Source of the DNA: Aphrophora alni
Lineage: Eukaryota > Arthropoda > Insecta > Hemiptera > Aphrophoridae
Reading direction: 5' to 3'
NCBI GenBank assembly: GCA_963513935.1
Contig: OY740766.1
Coordinates: 4,246,001 to 4,310,000 of the forward strand
Length of the DNA: 64,000 bases
Shown: in pieces, positions 1 to 11,290 of the stretch
Position numbering within the stretch: the first letter of the stretch is position 1
Layout: each line of letters opens with the position of its first letter
Program-made: the position numbers and the translations under genes
The notes under the pieces: model-generated
What the model was told of the DNA's origin: nothing
The model's input: only the letters and a program-made list of their open reading frames with translations
Database searches by the model: none

Positions 1-2
1 TT

Positions 3-1055
3 GGTAAAGTTAGTAAATGTTTTAGGAAGGAAGATTTGAAATTGGATGATTTGGGTAATAGAACTGAACTATGGTGTATAGAAATAAGTAGGGATGATTT
101 AAATGAATATTGGTATAAAGAATTAGGAAGGGGTGGAATAAATAAAGAATTAGAGTTAAAGGAAATAATTAAAATGTTACATGCTGTTCTCAAAGTAAGA
201 AATGAAGTTTATAATAAAATGTTAAATAGATTAGCTGTAAAAGAAAAAATTAACTTCCAATTAAAAGTTTTTATTAAAAATGATCAAACTGAAATAATAG
301 AGAATATTTGTATGAATGATTATGTTTTTGAACAAGTAAACAATGGATTAAGTAACAATGAGATGAAATTAGAATTTAAGAAAGATGAAATGTGTCAGGA
401 TGAGCCTATGGAGAACAATGAGTTAAAACAGTTAACAGGTAATGTTGAAATTAAGAAAAATGATGGGGTTACCAATTTTGATGGGGTTAGAGAGATTGTA
501 AGTGATTTAAATAACAAGGGTAAAATTAAAGTAAATGAATGTGTGAGTAAGATAAATGATGTAATAATAAAAGAGTCAGCTGTTTGTGTAAAAAGGCAAA
601 ACTTTTGTAGCACTGTAAGCTTTGAGAACTACGTAATGTTGAAATTTACAAGTATTTTTAAAATTCAAGAGAAAAAAATTAAAAGTTTTAGTGAACAGTA
701 TAATGTTGAATGTGAATATAAAAATGGGTGTGTGAAAGAGATTTTTGTAAAAGCAAAGGAGTATGATAAGGTTAGGAATGCTAAGCTGACAGATAACAAA
801 AGTAGGTCATTGTGTCTTGATATGTCTATGAGGGGAGAAAATGATGGAATGTTTGAGATAGGAGGAGACAATAACAAAGTGGGATCTTTTGTTAGGAAAG
901 GGTCTGTTGTGATGACTAGGCTAGACACACTGTCCGTGTGGACAGAAGTATTTAACATTAAAAGTATGTTAAAAAATTTAATCATGTACTTTAAAATTTT
1001 TCACCAATCGGGGAACCATCGAAAAAAAAAAACGGATAATTCAAAATTGTTGTAA
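3..1055 (+). CDS. Unrecognised partial ORF, open at the window edge
   Basis: An uninterrupted reading frame runs from the left edge to a TAA at 1053-1055, about 350 codons. It has no visible ATG at its beginning, so the true start or an upstream exon lies outside the window. The product is highly charged and rich in Lys, Glu, Asn and Val, and has no signal peptide or membrane segment. No zinc knuckle, protease, reverse transcriptase or other familiar motif was seen. The frame sits at the left end of a 5.3-kb stretch that is very poor in C on this strand. The shortage of C makes TAA, TAG and TGA common, so 350 open codons is unlikely by chance and the frame is probably coding or recently coding. 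A Gag-like or accessory protein of a retroelement is possible; a host exon is not excluded. Function unknown. Confidence 0.5.
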   Translation, partial: GKVSKCFRKEDLKLDDLGNRTELWCIEISRDDLNEYWYKELGRGGINKELELKEIIKMLHAVLKVRNEVYNKMLNRLAVKEKINFQLKVFIKNDQTEIIENICMNDYVFEQVNNGLSNNEMKLEFKKDEMCQDEPMENNELKQLTGNVEIKKNDGVTNFDGVREIVSDLNNKGKIKVNECVSKINDVIIKESAVCVKRQNFCSTVSFENYVMLKFTSIFKIQEKKIKSFSEQYNVECEYKNGCVKEIFVKAKEYDKVRNAKLTDNKSRSLCLDMSMRGENDGMFEIGGDNNKVGSFVRKGSVVMTRLDTLSVWTEVFNIKSMLKNLIMYFKIFHQSGNHRKKKTDNSKLL

Positions 1056-2869
1056 TCAATTGAAATTTGGAATGACTAATAATAATGTAAAGACATTTTT
1101 ATAATGACACGGACTTGATTTTGAAAAATAATTAATAAAAGGTAGTTAAGATTCTGTTAATAAGTAGTTTTAAATTTGAATAATGTATAGTCTATAGTTT
1201 GAAATAACAATAGTATGAGTATTAATAAATAATAATATAAGCCAAGCTAGTATGATTAAGAGTTTAGTTTTAGAAAACGTTCAGATATTTGTTAGAGTTA
1301 AGACGGAAGGTTTTATCAGTTGATAAACGTGAGTGTTTGTATATCCACATATCAACATTTACATTACGTGCCTACGATAATCTATTGGTTTGAAAAGGAA
1401 TCATACGACTAATATGGACAGAGTTAATATTGAATATTCAGAACGTCAATATAAAATATTCAATAAAATGTGACGAGAGAGAGTTGAGATTCATTTGCAG
1501 ATCGTATTGGAACCAAAAGGGTTTCATGTCTTATCAGTAGACAGATAAGGATTGTCTCATATCGAGGGGACTTGTTTATGCTTAAACCAGGCCTAGAATT
1601 CCTTTGCATGACATTAAGACGAGATACAGCGTGTGACAGAATTATTGTTCTGAAAATAAAAAAACTTTTGACGTATAATCGAAAATTAACTTGCGTTTTC
1701 AAATAAAAAACTACTTAAATAAAGGAAAATTGGTTTTAAATAAAGTAAATAAGAACGAAAGTAGATTACTTAAATAACTTTAATAGAATTAAAAGTAAAG
1801 TTTCTAAGTAAAAAACTTAGAATAAGTTTTAAAAATAAAATTTCTTTTTGAATTTGAATAATAACACCTAGAAAGGAATACATAAACAAAAAATCGACGA
1901 TGCTAGTAATAAGATTGGTAAAATAAACATTATTTCAACTTCGGATGATACGATTTGAATGAAATTTTTTATGAATTTTAAAATTTTCTTCGTGTAGATG
2001 CATTTAAGGAGTACATGAACATTTTGGGAGGATGGTAGGGTAACGGTAGTCGAAAACATGTCTTATTCTTAGAAATAAGGCATGTAGACAGCATTTAAGG
2101 TGTATTGTGGTTGTAAGGTTGTGAGGTGGGCTTTATTCTGAACTGAGTAGGAATTTTGCATTTCAACCTTCTCACATCTGAAAATCATAATGCAGACTTC
2201 AATGTAAGTGTCTAAAGTTGTAATCAGAAGGATACAAAGTGTAATTAAGTCGACAAGAAGTGTCGCGGATATTGGAGATAATAGGAGAATACACAAGAGA
2301 CTACTAAATAATTAAAATTTGGATAAAAAAGTAAATTTTGGAAAATGATGAGTTAAAATTTGTAAAAGTTTTAAAATTAAAATGTTTTAAGTAAAATTGA
2401 AAGTATTTTTGATAAGATGATGGAGAATTTGTAACAACGGTAAAGACAAAAATAATTTGATATAATATTACATAGAATTTCCATGTAATGATACTTTAGA
2501 CAGATGATAGAAGAAAGATAAAGTGTAGTGTATACAGAACTGATCAATCTGTATATATACAAAATAAAACCGGACGTGACATTATTAGGGAGTAATTTAG
2601 TAAGAAAGATAGTAATTTTTAAATATATATAATAGATTAAGAGTAATAATGCTTGGCTTATATGTAGAAAGTATTTGATATTTGTTTACAAAAGTTAAGA
2701 ATAATAAAATAAGTAATTATATGCAAAATATTGTTAGATTTAAATAATTTGAGATTTGAAAGGTGACTTGTAAAGGAATTGAGTGGTTTTCAAGAGGCAT
2801 TGCTAAGATGATGATAATATTGAAGTTTTTTGTTTTTTTTATAATGAAATGGTAATAAAATGAATAATA

Positions 2870-3085
2870 GAGTTAAAAATGTTAAAGTTTTTGTTTTTTA
2901 AGGAAGGAGATATAATTAATAAATAATATAATATGAAGAGAATCTATGTGAGTTTTGCCAAGACAGATAATAATTAAGTTTTTTAAGTTTGTGATGTTAA
3001 ATAATGAATAAAGGAGGTTAAGTTTTTGTTTTTTTTAAAGGAAGGAGTAATAAATAATATAATATGAAGAGATTTTGATGAAATT
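2870..3085 (+). repeat. Imperfect duplication, about 135 bp period
   Basis: A segment of the form AAGTTTTTG, T-run, AAGGAAGGAG, then a stretch of AATAATATAATATGAAGAG occurs at about 2885 and again at about 3020, each followed by an ATGAAGAGA-type sequence. It lies within the C-depleted domain. Confidence 0.6.
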
Positions 3086-3460
3086 TATAAATAAAATAAA
3101 AGAATTAACGATTTTTAATAAACAATAATTGAATTTGAAATAATAGATGATTGTGAGAAGTTATTTGATAAAGGTGTCTAAAGATTTTGATGAAATACGG
3201 TGTTAGCTGGGAAACAATGTAAATTTTATTATTTTTTGAAGTTTTTGTATTTAAGTGGTTGAGGACAAAGGAGATTTTAATGAAGTAATTTAAATGAAAG
3301 AATTTTTGAGTTTTATATGAAGATGATGACTTTACAGAATTGTTGAGTAAAGTGGTATTTAAAATGAAGTTGTTCTGTTAATAAGCTTTTATAAAAAGAG
3401 TAGTTAGGTTGCATTAATGGTAAATTTTAGTTTTTAAGAGGTTTTTTGAATACTGCGATG

Positions 3461-3545
3461 AAATAAAGGAAATATACGACGATTTTAATGAAATAAAGGA
3501 AATATGCGACGATTTTAATGAAATAAAGGGAGATTTGAGGAATTC
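3461..3545 (+). repeat. Short tandem repeat, 30-bp unit
   Basis: A 30-bp unit containing GCGACGATTTTAATGAAATA is repeated about 2.7 times, with the copies nearly identical. It lies inside the C-depleted domain. Confidence 0.7.
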
Positions 3546-5345
3546 TACGAAATACGGCGATTATTATGATTTTTAAAGGAAGCTACGTTGAAATAAAGAG
3601 ATTATTTATACAAATATGTAGGTAACCCGCGAGGTCTGCATAAATAGATGATGAAGAGTTTTTTGGGGATTAATGCAACTTGAATTATTAAAATATGAAA
3701 GATAAGATGGAAATAATTTTAAGATAAGGTACTAAAAGATGATACAATTGTAAAGAGGTAATTTTGAAATAGATGAGATGAGTTTATAAGTGATTTTTTT
3801 TTGTAATAATGATGTTATATTTTTGAATTTTAGTTGAAGAGAGGAGTTTTTGGTAATTGTAAAATCAGTAGCTAACATGTTATCCCAGCGAGACAAAGAG
3901 TAATTAAGAATTTGATAAAGAATAAATAATTATTGGATTTAAACTAAAATAAATAATAATGTAAGATGATAATTGAAAAGGTTTAAAGTAAATTGAAGTA
4001 ATTTTGAGTAATAAGTAAATAATTTTGTAATGATATTAAATAAGAATGAGAAGTTTTAATTTTGGATTGTATTGAAGTGAAAGAAATATTCAGATGAATA
4101 GTTAGAATCTTGGCAAAGAGATAGAGATATTTTTTTTTCTTTTAGCAATCAGGAGTAGACACTCTGACGTCGCAAGATAAAAGTTGAGTGATGGACAGCT
4201 CAATGATAAGAAGTTGATGAAGGTTTTTTGATGATGGATAGGACTTGGGTATAAGTGGTTTGATTGATTACAATATGCAATTAGGTAGATTTAGTGAATC
4301 AATAGATTATAAGATGATTAATGTGAGTTAAGAGAGAATATTTCTTATTTTAAAGTTTTGTTTTTTTTTTTATATGAATATTCTTAGTTGGCTAAAATTT
4401 TTTTTTTTTTTTGGAAATCTATAGGGACCGAATTTGAAAGTTTTTTTTTTGAAGTTAAAATTTTTTTTTGTCAAATAAAAGAGAAATCTGTGTTTCAATA
4501 TATATATATTGAATCACAGCTTTGATGGGGTATTTGTAATACCAAAAATGGTAATTTTAACCTAAATAACCAAAAAATGGTTATATTGAGATTTAAATAT
4601 TTAAAGTAACCCGGGAAACGGTAAATGTTAAAATAAGGGAATATAAAATTAAGATATAGGTTTCCAAATTTAAATAAAATAATGTATATAGAATATTAGT
4701 CATAATTAGTAATAATAAATTAGGTAGTGTTTTGTTTCGTTAAAAATATAGACAAGAGATTTGTCAAACAAAACTATTTGAACAGTGTCTAAGTCATGCG
4801 AGACGAATATCGCAGACGTTGCAAGATTGAATGAGGAGTCCGTGCGGTAAGAAATGTGAGCCCTGTATCGCGGGAAGTGGAAAATCCACGAGGTAAAAAG
4901 ATCAGTTAGAATTGGAGATCCGACGTAATAAGATGTTTTAAAATCAGTCTTAGAGTTTGGAAAAATGTAGTCAAGTGTTTTAAAAGAAAAAAAACAGTAT
5001 TAGTTTTGAATAGAGGAGGGAGTTTTAGAACAGTTTAGTGTCAGTAGCGTGTTATATGAAAATAGATAAAAGACAATCGTATTTTCATACAAAAGATAAC
5101 TATGTGTTTTGTGCCTAGACACGCTAAAATAGCGAAAGTGGGACAAGTCATGTAAGCGTAAAAAATCGCGAAGTGTTTTATGGACTAACAGTTAATAAAC
5201 AATCTAAACACGAACATTAGTCGAGTACAATGGAAGGCTCGAAAAATGTGATTGATATAACGCCGACGGACAGTTTAGCACGTGGACATCATGGAGAAAT
5301 ATCCTTCAACAACGGACGGGTAATCAGTGTTAATGAACACTGAAA

Positions 5346-6867
5346 CTCAAAATTTATCTATCTATGTAAAATTTATTATATTCAATGTATTATTTTTTAT
5401 AAATTTAAAATCTTTTAAATAATTATTTTGTTTTTTTTTTGAGAATCATAGAAGTCTACTGACAAAAATTTTATTTAAAGTAAATTCAACATAATACAAA
5501 CAGATAACCTTAATCTATTCATTTTAATAAATAATTTTTCAAGTTGCAACTACAAATTTTAGAATCACAAACAAGGATTTAAGTCTCTTCAAGGCATCTT
5601 TTTAAAGTTAAAAAGATAAGGAAATATCAAATAGTAGTAGGAAATATATTATGAACATGTATGTATAACTTGTATAAATGTTAATACTTAACTCAATAAA
5701 TTATGTTCAATTTCAGTTCAACAAAATAAGATTTTTTATTTCACCAAGAACCACTGAAGTACACTTTTAAAAGGACTTGCGACCCTGAGAGATTTTAATC
5801 ATAATAACAATTAACTTCCTTTCTTTTCTAAATTGGTAAGCTAACGCTTCCTGGCGCCCATAAAAAGCTTGGCAAAAGTATATAAATAATAATAAAATTA
5901 AAATCAATTTTTTATATTTTTTTAATAAAAATAAGTACTCTTCAAGTACGACAAAGGCTCATTTTTATAACTATTACACTGTAGAAAATATACCAAATGA
6001 AGATTATAAATATTTTGTTTCAAAGAATGGTTCAAAAGATTTTACACTGTTTTCGATATTGTGAAAAAGAGAGAAAAAGACATTCTGATGCCAGAAACAG
6101 CTGTTAGGAACCTACTTTTTATGTGATTAATTGTTTAAATTTTCAGGTGTATCTATTCAGTTTTCGATAATTTAAAACGTTTTTATGCAGCTTGTACTTA
6201 AAACTGTATTTTAATTTGATTAAAGCAAACCATTTGAAATAAATCTCTAGATATTTCTTCATTTGGTAATACTAAAATGAAATTATAAACTATAGTTCAT
6301 GGAGAATACATTATTATCAACAAACAGTATCATCCCACAACAGTGTATATTTAACATTCATGTAACACACCCTTCTACATATTTACTTCCCTGCTGTGTG
6401 GGATGTGCTTTACTTTGTAAATAGGATAGTGGCTTTATACTCCACAAACATACAACTTTAGTGTTTGCATTAATATCCATTTAATGTGTTAACATTTTGA
6501 AATTAAATTTTATTCGTTTCATTTTTACTCGTAAGTAATCAAGAGAGAGTATGGTAGTGCTAAATTACTTATTTTTGTTTGACTTAATTACAATTAAAAT
6601 TCGATTTATTAAAACACTTCCATTTGTAGATCATTAATTTTTGTAAACACCGTAATTTGTCCTAAACTTACTTGTAAATTGACAAAGCATACAAGTACCC
6701 TTTGCCGTCACGTGACTTATTTTTATTTTATTTATTAATTTTAATTTTTTTTTTTTAAGCATTTCGGAACCTTACTCACATCATCAGTTTCGCTAGTTAG
6801 AAATCGTCAATGAAATATTAAAAATATTAAAATTAAAATAGATACATACACAAATAACGCGTATATA
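5346..6867. other. Non-coding stretch, no gene seen
   Basis: AT-rich sequence with normal strand balance; no credible frame on either strand. On the minus strand near 6790-6760 there is a CTGATGATGTG...CCGAAAT stretch of the kind found near the ends of some retroelements (see findings). Confidence 0.6.
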
Positions 6868-7145
6868 TGATGTATATATATATATATATATACATGTATA
6901 AGACCTTTTGAGTGCCTGGCGATTCCTGACCTTGGAGCGGTTATACGATCAGACATAAAGGCCACCCTTTGGGTGCCTGAGTATATAAGTTATACTGTGT
7001 ATACAATTACCACCTTTCCAGTGCCTGGCTTATATTTTAAATGCATTTGCGTCATTTTGGGTGCTTCATATATGAACCCACTGTTACGACCTTTCCAGTG
7101 CCTGGCTTATACTTTAAACATATTCACGACTTTTTGAGAGCTCGA
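6868..7145 (+). repeat. (TA)n followed by ACCTTTT...GTGCCTGG modules
   Basis: A (TA)n run at about 6871-6892 is followed by six spaced copies of a short degenerate module of the form ACCTTTTGAGTGCCTGG (for example GACCTTTTGAGTGCCTGG near 6902 and GACCTTTCCAGTGCCTGG near 7089). The intervening sequence is unrelated. The same module array occurs in the opposite orientation at 22740-23165, also beside a (TA)n run. Confidence 0.6.
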
Positions 7146-8540
7146 TGTTCGCGCGTTTTTTTTTTGTCGTGTTTGTTATCTTGACTGACCTCCCCCCCCC
7201 CCCCCCGTTACTTCCGCTCCAACCACATCTGTCTTTTGCGTGTAAACTCCGGGCTGCACTATACATTTTTCATGTATTTCACACTAACAATTTAACAATA
7301 CCGCATCTTATTGAACAGAAAGACTATAAAAAAATAAGGAAGTGGTATTCTTATTGTAGAGGTGTTCAGTTTACATATTGATCTACACTCTTCTAATGAC
7401 CTATTATTATGAACTAGATCTCATCGTAGTATAAAAATTCTCATCGTAATCGTAAAACATCATAATCTAAATTTATTCTAAATTCTGGACAAGCAGGGTT
7501 ATCACCAGATCAATTATCTTGGTTGATGAAATTAATGTTAAGCTTACGGTGAAGTGCAATTTTCTCTTCATGTAATACTTAGGAAACAACAGTTTGTATG
7601 AAACAATACAATTTATCCAGGGTGTTCTACCCGACCGATTTGTTGAATTAATTCCGTTAAGAAAGGTAAATTAAATGGATAACTTTCGGAATCACATACA
7701 ATTTACCTTTACCTTTAACATGGGCCAAACATGATATTATCTTCATCGATTTACTCCACACGCAAATAATTAAGGCTGTTAAGGCCGACCCACTACACAT
7801 CAATTCCTATTCTAAAATGTCAGATTTTGACACTTTTTCATACTAAAAAACAACCCAACTTGTTCAAACTCAAGCATTAAAACAAATCGTTACAAGGTGT
7901 CACTTTTATTTAGCTCGAGATAATATTGTTGGAACTGATTCGTATTTACGAAATAAAAATATAGACAGAGTTATGTAGGTGATAAGAAGTATATCTATAA
8001 CAGTTAAGAGAGTTAACCCTGGCTTTATCTGTTTGATAATTCTACTATAAAAGATGAACAGTTTATTATCATTTTGAGCACAATAACTATACATATGTGA
8101 AAGTGATGTACGTTTTCATTTAGTGTTGAAAAAGCTTGCATAATGATTGATGTAGCCCCAGATTAAGTTACCGGCATATTTGAGCATATTTGATTAAGTT
8201 AGGAAAATATTTGATTCATCAGAATATTTCAATTTGGGAAGTACATTGAAAACATGTTAGTGGCATTACCTCTGCCTGGCTCAGGTTGCCATCTGTGGTG
8301 CCACATGCGCCCTTTTAATCTCTCTCTCTACGGTTTCACAATCAATTACTGGAATTAGAATTTACCTGGTGTTGAAATTTTTTCTGTTACTCTAGCAGCA
8401 AAACACACCTAGAAGGCACCAATTCTGTAAACTAGTCCCTGAGATGTTTTATTTATTAAATCTTTGATATTAAATTATAAATTTTTATGCTAATTTAAAT
8501 AACCTATTGGAAAAAAAGGAACTTTGTAACGCAAAGTAAA
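7146..8540. other. Non-coding stretch, no gene seen
   Basis: Contains a C-run at 7193-7206 and a short frame at 7145-7381 with no recognisable content. Nothing else is supported. Confidence 0.55.
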
Positions 8541-10030
8541 AATACATTTAAAAAAAGTAAATATTTTATATTGTAAGAGATAAAACATGGTTAATATTAC
8601 ATAATTAGTTGTTCACAAATAAAATTGGATAAAAGAACATAATATTATATTTACAACCTATCTGATTTAAATAACAGCAGATGTGTATATTAAATGTCTA
8701 GTAAAATATATAAACACCAAAGACGTTGTTTGTATAGATCAGCCATCATATTTTAACCATTATCATATTTAATTGATTTTTTGGTTTATTAGGAGCGTAG
8801 TCATTAGATATGAAAAGCGGCAGACAAATAATTTAAGTTGTGACGTTCTATAAAACGAAAAAATACATAAAATATATTAAAATGTATAAATATATTTTAT
8901 TCAAGAGGTAAAACAATAAAATTATGATATTACAAAATTAGTTTTTCACAAATAAAATTAGTTATCTAATAGAAAACAGTATCGTTACAACTTTGTAATG
9001 TTTGGTATGAGAAAACATGAAACAAACTACACAAACTCATACAAAACTAACATGACAATCAAATTTAAATAACGTTTTGGTATATTTACAATTTAGTTAT
9101 TAGATTTAAATAACAGCGATGTATAAATTACTGTTTAAATATGTCTTATAAAATAAATATAAACATGAAACACATTGCAAGAACAGCCATGAATTTTAAC
9201 TATTATCACATTTAAATGAAATTTAGGTATATTAACAGCGTAGTCGTTATATAGGGTATCCCGCGACCATTTGATAAAATTTTACCAGGTTATTCAGTAG
9301 ATAAAAACTGGCAAAAAATGTAATATAACATGGAGATATAGATCTTTTAGTTTTCCGTCTGTCGGTCTGTATGTGATTTTAACTAAAAAATTAATATTTT
9401 TAGTTAAACTAAATCAGCCATATTTTGCTTGAGTATACACCTTGATACGTCCTTTCTTAAGAATAAATTTCAAGGCATAACTTTGTTCCATTTAAAAATG
9501 GCGGCCATTTTAAGAAAGGACTTATCAACTTCTATACTCAAGCAAGATATGGTTGAGTTTGGTCAAGCCGTTTAAAAAATATTAATTATTAACTTAAAAT
9601 CACATACAGACCAAGAGACGGAAAATGAAAAGAGATAATACACATGTTATATTACATGTTTTGCTAGTTTTTACCTGCTGAACAACCTGGTAAATTTTTT
9701 TCAAATGGTAGCGGGACACTCTGTATATGACAAGCAGCAGATTTATGTTTAAGGTTAAATTGTTCTTAAACAAGAAAAATTTACATAGAATAACATACAA
9801 AATTCTATTGCAATAGATAAAATATATTACATAATTAGTTGCTTACAAATAAAACAAATTATATAACAGAAGAACATAATGGAATATTTACAAGTTATTA
9901 GATTCAAATAGTTTCTCAGCATATGTATAAATTAAATATGCATTATTAAATAAATATATCAAACACATTGCAAGAACATCAATGGCAATTTAACTATTAT
10001 TACATTTAAATGAAACTTTGGTTTATTAAG
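8540..10030 (+). repeat. Three diverged copies of an about 300-bp repeat
   Basis: Copies lie at roughly 8575-8815, 8900-9250 and 9805-10025. Each runs from an ACATAATTAGTT-like block followed by CACAAATAAAA, through a GATTTAAATAACAGC-like block, to a GAACA-CAGCCAT and TTTAACTATTATCACATTT block. The third copy is separated from the second by a foldback element at 9251-9726, so the tandem array probably existed before that insertion. Confidence 0.6.
9251..9726. mobile_element. Foldback (long inverted repeat) element, about 475 bp
   Basis: Almost the whole element folds on itself. The outer ends are ATAGGGTATCCCGCGACCAT and its near-complement ending GCGGGACACTCTGTA. Further in, ACCAGGTTATTCAG pairs with CTGAACAACCTGGT, TCCGTCTGTCGGTCTGTATG with CATACAGACCAAGAGACGGA, and TTTGCTTGAGTATA with TATACTCAAGCAAG. 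There is no coding capacity. This is the structure of a non-autonomous foldback or MITE-like DNA element; the family is not identified. Confidence 0.7.
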
Positions 10031-10845
10031 ATTATATGGAAATTCTGCTAATGGAAATTCTGTCAGGTTTTGAGCACCTTTAACTTTTTTGAAGTTCTAT
10101 TAATTTATATTCTCCTTCTTTTGTTGATTATATTAAGTTAAATATGTGTTAAGAACTTGTACTTATGTTATCTTTACAGATAAAAATTCCTTTAATTTCT
10201 GCCTACAGAAACAACTTACCTTCTTTTATCTTCCCTCTCCCACACATGACACTACAACCAGTAACCCTTTTTTTCTGTTCTCTGACCTTTTGAATGTCAG
10301 CTATTACTGTACTATATTAATCTGATCCCGTAGCTATGTCAACTATTAACTTTATTAACTCGTACAATACTTATTCATATTTTTCATTAGGACATGGATA
10401 TTTCCAATTAAAAGACAGTTTATTTTCAAAAAACGTTTATTATTTGCTAATAAATTATGGACTTAACAATTTTTTTTGTAAAGACATTTCTCTTGTTAGG
10501 AAAAAATATGTATTATTTATATAATTTAAAAAAGGATTAAAGTACTGTTAATAACACATAACAATTATCTTTGGAAAATTTTCTTTGATTGAAAGTTTTT
10601 AAACAACTTCGTCTTTTTACTATATATGAAAAATGTTAACAGTTCAGATATGGTTTGTTAGTTTGGGTAAAATATTAAACAAATTATATGGTTGGAATCA
10701 TTACACATTCTCGACAGTGTATACAGTTTCAGAAGCCTATAATTCAAATAAACGACGACTATAATATGAATCAGTCAATGATATGATTTTACCAAACTAT
10801 ATGCTATAGTTCTAAACGATTAAACTATATTCTATTAAAATAAGA
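10031..10845. other. Non-coding stretch, no gene seen
   Basis: AT-rich; no convincing frame, repeat or RNA gene recognised. Confidence 0.55.
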
Positions 10846-11290
10846 CTACATTTTAAACATACCTACATGCAAAACCTTAATACAATTTAAATACAGCGAA
10901 TTCAATACTGTACGTATACATTTAACACATTTGTAGAATATAGATTCATTTTTAAATATAAGTTCGTGACGTGTTTTACAAGTGGTTTTATGAGAAGAAA
11001 TATTTATTTTAGAAAATAAGCCACCACAAGAGAAGTGCATGCTACGATATGGCAGTTATTTCACTTGTTGATTTTTTAACGGGTATTACTGTGCCATCTA
11101 TTACTTTATCCATTGCAATTTTATTATATTGACTATTGGACTTGTTTATAATGGTTTGTATTATTTCTTTTTTAATTTTAGAATTTTCTGCCTCAATATA
11201 CTGCTGGACTTCTACAACAGTCTTATGTTTTACAGCCATATGCCTGCCTATTTTTGATTGCATTTCACAACAATACATACACTAATTTTT
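10846..11290 (-). pseudogene. Broken fragment of a C2H2-type zinc-finger protein
   Basis: Two adjacent minus-strand frames, 11278-11042 and 11040-10846, appear to be halves of one protein broken by a stop and a frame change near 11041. The first contains a C..C...H....H arrangement (CMYCCEMQSKIGRHMAVKH). The second begins with a finger-like CGGLFSKINISSHKTTC. The spacing suggests a protein with two zinc-binding fingers separated by about 60 residues, a layout I associate with repetitive gene families in arthropod genomes, possibly transposon-derived. No complete finger array, catalytic domain or start can be seen. The family is inferred from motif spacing only. It could also be two unrelated short frames. 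Confidence 0.35.

Larger units (their letters stand above)
1..5345 (+). other. C-depleted, strand-asymmetric domain
   Basis: The + strand is strikingly poor in C compared with G across this stretch; in 2881-3180 I counted 53 G and 7 C by eye. The bias weakens after about 4.5 kb and is gone after about 5.35 kb. It contains the partial ORF at its left end, local duplications (2.9-3.1 kb, 3.46-3.55 kb), and T-rich tracts at 4360-4470. A purine tract near 5010-5022 resembles the polypurine tract of an LTR element, but no TG...CA repeat pair could be delimited. From 1056 to 5345 no convincing coding frame was seen. The best guess is the 3' part of a large retroelement with biased base composition. 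Confidence 0.45.

Noticed and set aside
4984..5345. Possible polypurine tract and 3' LTR of a retroelement
   Set aside because: GAGGAGGGAG is suggestive, but no TG...CA boundaries, duplicate LTR or primer-binding site could be found inside the window.
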